Shown here in pieces: positions 37,173 through 41,772 of a stretch of 41,772 nucleotides of DNA (positions within the stretch are counted from its first letter, which is position 1; every line of letters starts with the position of its first letter). The position numbers and the translations under genes are program-made. A model generated the notes under the pieces. It ran no database searches. It saw only the letters and a list, made by a program, of their open reading frames with translations, and was not told the origin of the DNA. Origin of the DNA: Chrysiogenes arsenatis DSM 11915 (GTDB taxonomy: Bacteria; Chrysiogenota; Chrysiogenetes; Chrysiogenales; Chrysiogenaceae); assembly GCF_000469585.1 (NCBI RefSeq), contig NZ_AWNK01000013.1, forward strand, positions 1 to 41,772, written 5' to 3'.

Positions 37173-37202
37173 GCTTCCCTCAGAGGGGGGAAGCCTTTTT
37201 TG
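37173..37202 (+). terminator. Rho-independent terminator
   Basis: GCTTCCC (from 37173) pairs with GGGGAAGC, followed by CTTTTTTG. It ends the cytochrome transcript about 45 bases before the next gene, so the downstream lipoprotein probably has its own or only read-through transcription. Confidence 0.75.
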
Positions 37203-37245
37203 TTTACCGCCTGAGTTGAAATGTTCAAACAACCAAGGAGATTCT

Positions 37246-38772
37246 ATGAGTAGGAAATTTCTTGTATTTATGACGGCACTGGCGCTTGGTGGCGCCACGC
37301 TGGTTACCGGCTGCGGTGGCGGCGGCGGTGGGTCAACTCCGCCTGCATCGTCGTCGGTTTCCGTCTCCGGAAATGTTTCCGATGGATATATTTCGGGCGC
37401 AACTATCAAGGTGAACGGCGTTCCCCAACCTACCCTTACTGGTGCTACGGGAAATTACACCGTTGATGTGACGGGTAGTTCCCAGATTACTGCTGAAGGT
37501 GGAACTGACGTTGCGAACAATAAGCCATTTACTGGAATTTTGATCGCAGACTTCGTGAGTGGTGTCGATAGTCCAGAAGGACTCTATGTGACACCGCTTA
37601 CTACCTTGTTGCACTTTGCGCCGACGGTTTTTGATGCAGGCGCAATCACTAAAGCTCAGGTAAAAAAGCTTGATATTGGTAATCCGAATGCTACCGGGAA
37701 TAATATTCAAGTTGCTCGGAAAGCTGCGCTTGCTGTGCAGAATATTGTTGCTACGTTAAAGTCGGCTACCGGTAACAATCTTGGCTCGGATACCGCCGAA
37801 AGAGTGCGGGTAGCATTCTCTGCAGTGGGTGCGCATTTAGCATCTAATCCACTCGTAAACGACAGTGGTGAGACAGTTGTTTTTGATAGTGCAGATGTCC
37901 GCGAGATTGCTGGAAATGCAAAAGGGCTGGTTGATGCTGCACAAGCAAATCTTGTAGAAGCACAGATCAATGCTGCATCGAGTATTATTGAAACTCTGAC
38001 GAATGAGATTCAATTACTCGATAGTGCTCTTTCCGCTGCGGCATTGCAGAATGCTATTGAGATAACGCGCGCTGCTTATCAGGCTCAGCTTGACAGTATC
38101 GAACAGACGCCGTCGGTGGACAGTGCTGAAGAGATTGCTACTGTAATTGCGGAGCAAGTTCAAGCGAAGGCAGCCGTCCTTGAGACGAACCGTGCACGTG
38201 CAGCGGCGTCGCTTGCTTACTATTCGGCACAGCCCGTTAATGGTGATACGCTGGAGGTTGACGTTGCCAGTGTACGCGATTCTATTGAGGCGCTGATTGT
38301 TGCAAATGATACAAAAGAAACTAGCGAGTTCGATGCTATTTACGGCCAAGCTAACCGTCTCCCTCGCTTAGTTTCTGCTTTGCCAGCACAGACGTTAGTG
38401 GTTGGTACTGCAATGACACCGCTTCAGCTTGGATCGTTTTTCAAAGATAACGGAACGCTGACGTATGCTGTTACGAGTGGTTCACTCCCGGCAGGTGTTG
38501 CTTTGGCTTCGGGCGTTATCAGTGGTACGGCGACGGCAGCGTCGGCGGTTAGTACTGTGGTAATTACCGCGACTGACACCAGTGATAAAGCTGTTTCCGG
38601 TAGTGTTACCTTCACGGTAAGCGCTACGCCTGTTGACCCTGATCCGATTGATCCGGCTGATTGTGCGGTTGATTATCCGCCAGTGCAAGGATTGCCAAGT
38701 GATTTCTATCCTCCTAAAGTAGTCGAAGCATGTTATCCTGATAACCTGTTCCCGCCTACTCCTGGATTATAA
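37246..38772 (+). CDS. Lipoprotein with regulatory-like and Ig-like domains
   Basis: 508 residues. The lipobox ends VTGC followed by GGGGGG. Residues about 30-130 form a carboxypeptidase-regulatory-like fold (VSVSGNVSDGYISGATIKV, ending YVTPLTTLLHF) also found in the giant lipoprotein at 11383. The middle is helical and Ala-rich. Residues about 385-475 resemble a putative-Ig (He_PIG) domain (ALPAQTLVVG, TYAVTSGSLPAGVAL, VISGTATAAS). A Pro- and Cys-containing tail follows. ATG 37246 has AAGGAG upstream; an upstream in-frame ATG at 37216 lacks one. Location after the electron-transfer genes hints at a surface adhesin or scaffold role; not proven. Confidence 0.75.
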   Translation: MSRKFLVFMTALALGGATLVTGCGGGGGGSTPPASSSVSVSGNVSDGYISGATIKVNGVPQPTLTGATGNYTVDVTGSSQITAEGGTDVANNKPFTGILIADFVSGVDSPEGLYVTPLTTLLHFAPTVFDAGAITKAQVKKLDIGNPNATGNNIQVARKAALAVQNIVATLKSATGNNLGSDTAERVRVAFSAVGAHLASNPLVNDSGETVVFDSADVREIAGNAKGLVDAAQANLVEAQINAASSIIETLTNEIQLLDSALSAAALQNAIEITRAAYQAQLDSIEQTPSVDSAEEIATVIAEQVQAKAAVLETNRARAAASLAYYSAQPVNGDTLEVDVASVRDSIEALIVANDTKETSEFDAIYGQANRLPRLVSALPAQTLVVGTAMTPLQLGSFFKDNGTLTYAVTSGSLPAGVALASGVISGTATAASAVSTVVITATDTSDKAVSGSVTFTVSATPVDPDPIDPADCAVDYPPVQGLPSDFYPPKVVEACYPDNLFPPTPGL

Positions 38773-38789
38773 GCCATTTTCTGATCATG

Positions 38790-38831
38790 AAAAAACCCCT
38801 CCTTCTGCTTGCAGTGGGAGGGGTTTTTTAT
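38790..38831. terminator. Strong bidirectional terminator
   Basis: AAAAAACCCCTCC and GGAGGGGTTTTTT are perfect inverted arms around a loop of about 14 bases. The A- and T-runs on either side would let it work in both directions. It closes the electron-transfer/lipoprotein region. Confidence 0.9.
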
Positions 38832-39043
38832 CTCGAACTTTTGTCATTTCGACGATCTCTACGAGGAGAAATCTGGATCTCTCACTTCGTTCGAGATGAC
38901 GGGGGGTATGTTCGATGTGACGGGGGGGATATGTTCGATACGAGTGGTGAGAGAAGCTGTGCTTTTTGGACGCAAGAGGGTGCGCTGACAAGATGCACTC
39001 CTTTCTTGCAAAGCTCACTCCCTTCGGCCTATACTCGATACCT
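38832..39043. repeat. Intergenic stretch with dispersed repeat pieces
   Basis: Contains GATCTCTCACTTCGTTCGAGATGAC at 38876-38900, the exact reverse complement of 27168-27192, preceded by a related GTCATTTCGA-ATCTCTACGAGG segment. A short near-duplication follows (GACGGGGGG, T or A, ATGTTCGAT, twice, about 38898-38940). No gene is supported before 39044. Confidence 0.7.
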
Positions 39044-40057
39044 ATGAGCCAAGCAAACAATACTAACCAGCACCAAGAACACGACAGTGGATATAAGCAG
39101 ATCTTTAGCCACCCATGGCTGGTGCGCGATCTGCTGCTTGGCTTTGTGAAATACGACTGGGTACAAGAACTCGATTACGAGACCCTTGAACCTTACACCG
39201 AAACTCGTATTACCGACGACTACCGAGGCAAGTATAACGACTGTGTTTGGCGCTTGCGTTTTCGTGGTGAATGGCTCTATCTCTATCTATTCCTTGAATT
39301 TCAGTCGAGTGAAGACTATTTTATGAGCGTTCGGTTTCTAACATATGTAGGACTGCTCTACCAAGACATTATTAAAAGTGAAAAACTAGGTAAAGGAGAT
39401 AAGTTGCCACCGATTATGCCGCTACTGATTTATAACGGCACCAAGGCGTGGCAGGCACCAACCGAAGTTAGTAGGTTAATTGATCCCGTACACCCCGTTC
39501 TGCGGAGGTTTACGCCACAATTGCAATATTTTTTACTTGACGAAGGACGGGTGCCTAGCAATGAACTAGAAACTGGTGCAACGAACTTGGTTGCCGAATT
39601 GATAAAACTCGAAATGACGCACCCTAAAGAACTAAGATTGCAGGTGTCGGCTCTAGCCCATGTGATAGCAGACCCAAAGTATGCAGAGATTCGTCGTACT
39701 TTTGCCATTTGGCTAAAACGCTTAATCCGTCGCCGCTACCCCGATATGGAGGTACCAGAAATCGACGAGATAACAGAGGAGAGTAGTGCCATGTTAGCAG
39801 AAAGACTCGATATGTGGTTGAAAGAGAAGAGGGATGAGGGTGTAAGAATTGGTGAAATGCGTGGGTTGCTTGCAGGTATTCAGCGCATCCGCAGCCTAAA
39901 GTACCAAACGATTCGTAAGCTCGTTCAGCGTAGTGCGCCAATCAATGATATTGCTGACTTGGTCGATATGCCTGCCGAAAAAGTTAAACAGGTGATCGAC
40001 GCTGGCGAAGCTGGTATTGATCTGATCGAAGTGGATGAGAGTGAGCTTAGAGGATAA
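39044..40057 (+). CDS. Rpn-family recombination-promoting nuclease / transposase-like protein
   Basis: 337 residues. The N-terminal domain has the PD-(D/E)XK-type core of the Rpn/YhgA-like family: DSGYKQIFSHPWLVRDLL, DDYRGKYNDCVWRLRF, then YLFLEFQSS with the E-x-Q motif, and LPPIMPLLIYNG. The C-terminal part is helical and charged. In E. coli, Rpn proteins promote RecA-independent recombination and cut DNA. An open frame extends to 38966, but ATG 39044 fits the family start. The gene is flanked by repeats and toxin-antitoxin genes, so it belongs to an accessory segment. Confidence 0.85.
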   Translation: MSQANNTNQHQEHDSGYKQIFSHPWLVRDLLLGFVKYDWVQELDYETLEPYTETRITDDYRGKYNDCVWRLRFRGEWLYLYLFLEFQSSEDYFMSVRFLTYVGLLYQDIIKSEKLGKGDKLPPIMPLLIYNGTKAWQAPTEVSRLIDPVHPVLRRFTPQLQYFLLDEGRVPSNELETGATNLVAELIKLEMTHPKELRLQVSALAHVIADPKYAEIRRTFAIWLKRLIRRRYPDMEVPEIDEITEESSAMLAERLDMWLKEKRDEGVRIGEMRGLLAGIQRIRSLKYQTIRKLVQRSAPINDIADLVDMPAEKVKQVIDAGEAGIDLIEVDESELRG

Positions 40058-40127
40058 GTTTTCCCACCGATTCAGTTGAACCAGATTGTCAAGGGTAGTT
40101 ATGCACGTTGTATCTTGGGGAGGATGT

Positions 40128-40344
40128 ATGAGTTCTATTACTTTTGATACCCATAAATTTGTAAAGCGACTGTATGCCAGAGCCGCAGGCTGAAATTATT
40201 GCGGAGGAGCAAGCTCGCCTTATTGACGAGCGTTTGGCTGCTAAGGACGACCTGGATCGTCTGGAATTGCGTTTAACGTTGCGCCTAGGTACGATGCTGG
40301 CTGCTTCAATAGCTATTGTGGCTGCTCTGGTTAAGATATTGTAG
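40128..40344 (+). pseudogene. DUF1640-like coiled-coil protein, frameshifted
   Basis: ATG 40128 follows GGGAGG and encodes MSSITFDTHKFVKRL before the frame stops. The sequence then continues in another frame as MPEPQAEIIAEEQARLIDER, a coiled coil, and a C-terminal membrane segment LGTMLAASIAIVAALVKIL, ending TAG. Family members read KxLKEAGxPExQAEA across this point, so a few residues and the frame were lost near 40175. Too short for the usual frame length filters. Small DUF1640 proteins are often found near Rpn-like genes; the function is unknown. Confidence 0.6.
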
Positions 40345-40347
40345 CCG

Positions 40348-40374
40348 TTTTTGCGGTGATAAATTGCAAAAAAA
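40348..40374. promoter_or_regulatory. Inverted repeat upstream of the toxin-antitoxin genes
   Basis: TTTTTGC (40348-40354) and GCAAAAAA (40366-40373) form inverted arms 46 bases before the antitoxin ATG. It could be a weak terminator for the DUF1640-like gene or an operator for antitoxin autoregulation, common in RelB-type systems. Confidence 0.35.
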
Positions 40375-40419
40375 GCACTTGGAATAGTGATAAATTTAGT
40401 GTCAAAAAAGAGGTGAAAT

Positions 40420-40660
40420 ATGCGACCTATTCTGTCGAGTTATACGGCAAGTATCACCGAGCTAAAAAAATCACCCTCGCAACTTCTCCAGCAAGCTGGA
40501 AACCATCCGATTGCAATTCTGAATCACAATGTTCCGAGTGCGTATTTAGTGCCGAGCAGTGTATATGAAGAAATGATGGATATTATTGATGATTATTATT
40601 TGGCGAAGGAAGCGGAACGAAGAATCAACGATGATGTAAAGCCTATCAAAGTAGATGTTG

Positions 40661-40677
<17 letters not shown>
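40420..40677 (+). CDS. RelB/StbD-type antitoxin
   Basis: 85 residues, Phd/RelB-like. The N-terminal DNA-binding part is SSYTASITELKKSPSQLL, followed by HPIAILNHNVPSAYLVPSSVYEEMMD, typical of antitoxins paired with RelE/StbE toxins. The C-terminal tail that would cover the toxin is acidic (VDVDDLLA). AGAGGTG precedes ATG 40420. It overlaps the toxin start by 17 bases, the usual coupling in these operons. Confidence 0.88.

Positions 40678-41772
<1,095 letters not shown>

Overview
The window reads as a draft chromosomal contig from a Gram-negative, respiring, probably anaerobic or microaerophilic bacterium. Evidence: outer-membrane beta-barrels, a TonB-dependent receptor, several lipoproteins, Lnt, and three ten-haem c-type cytochromes beside a porin-like barrel. 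The mix resembles metal- or mineral-respiring lineages (for example Chrysiogenota, Deferribacterota or Desulfuromonadia), but no marker here fixes the taxon.

Left end (1-4812) is accessory DNA: the 3' part of an IS21-family element; a tyrosine recombinase fused to the tail of an IS91-type transposase, with its stop codon supplied by the IS21 end; three attC-like sites carrying gene cassettes (a protein-kinase-like gene, a membrane protein with a broken frame, a lipoprotein with a broken frame); and a 3' remnant of alanine dehydrogenase. No integron integrase is visible, so the cassettes look like a cluster of attC sites lacking an integrase.

4860-8889 holds a small lipoprotein, aconitase (acn), and a solitary ABC ATPase. 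The ATPase ends a very long minus-strand gene train that runs from lnt (26963) down to 7996. Most junctions overlap or are only a few bases long. In transcription order: lnt, a single-domain response regulator, a metallo-beta-lactamase-fold/GAF hybrid histidine kinase, a receiver-kinase, rpe, a lipoprotein, a HAMP hybrid kinase with an HPt domain, a second receiver-kinase, a membrane-anchored FGE/sulfatase-modifying-like protein, a giant repeat lipoprotein, a TonB-dependent receptor, and the ABC ATPase. It looks like a phosphorelay joined to an envelope/uptake module of unknown substrate. Upstream on the same strand are a STAS-like gene and pyk, separated from lnt by 85-bp tandem repeats.

29444-38772 (+) is an apparent extracellular electron-transfer locus: a barrel, a periplasmic-type decahaem cytochrome, an OmcA/MtrC-type decahaem lipoprotein, a third, non-lipoprotein decahaem cytochrome with two N-terminal repeats, and a lipoprotein. 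The first two cytochrome genes are each interrupted by one in-frame TAG codon, and in both cases tryptophan (TGG) is the residue expected from the family. This is the most striking signal in the window.

38790-40938 holds terminators, dispersed repeats, an Rpn-family nuclease/transposase-like gene, a broken DUF1640-like gene and a RelB/RelE-type toxin-antitoxin pair. From 40939 to the end the sequence is not genomic: a BstXI-type adaptor, an M13 forward primer site, a polylinker, the lacZ-alpha tail and a partial bla gene from a pUC-type cloning vector. Broken reading frames cluster near the two ends of the window, which suggests lower sequence quality there.
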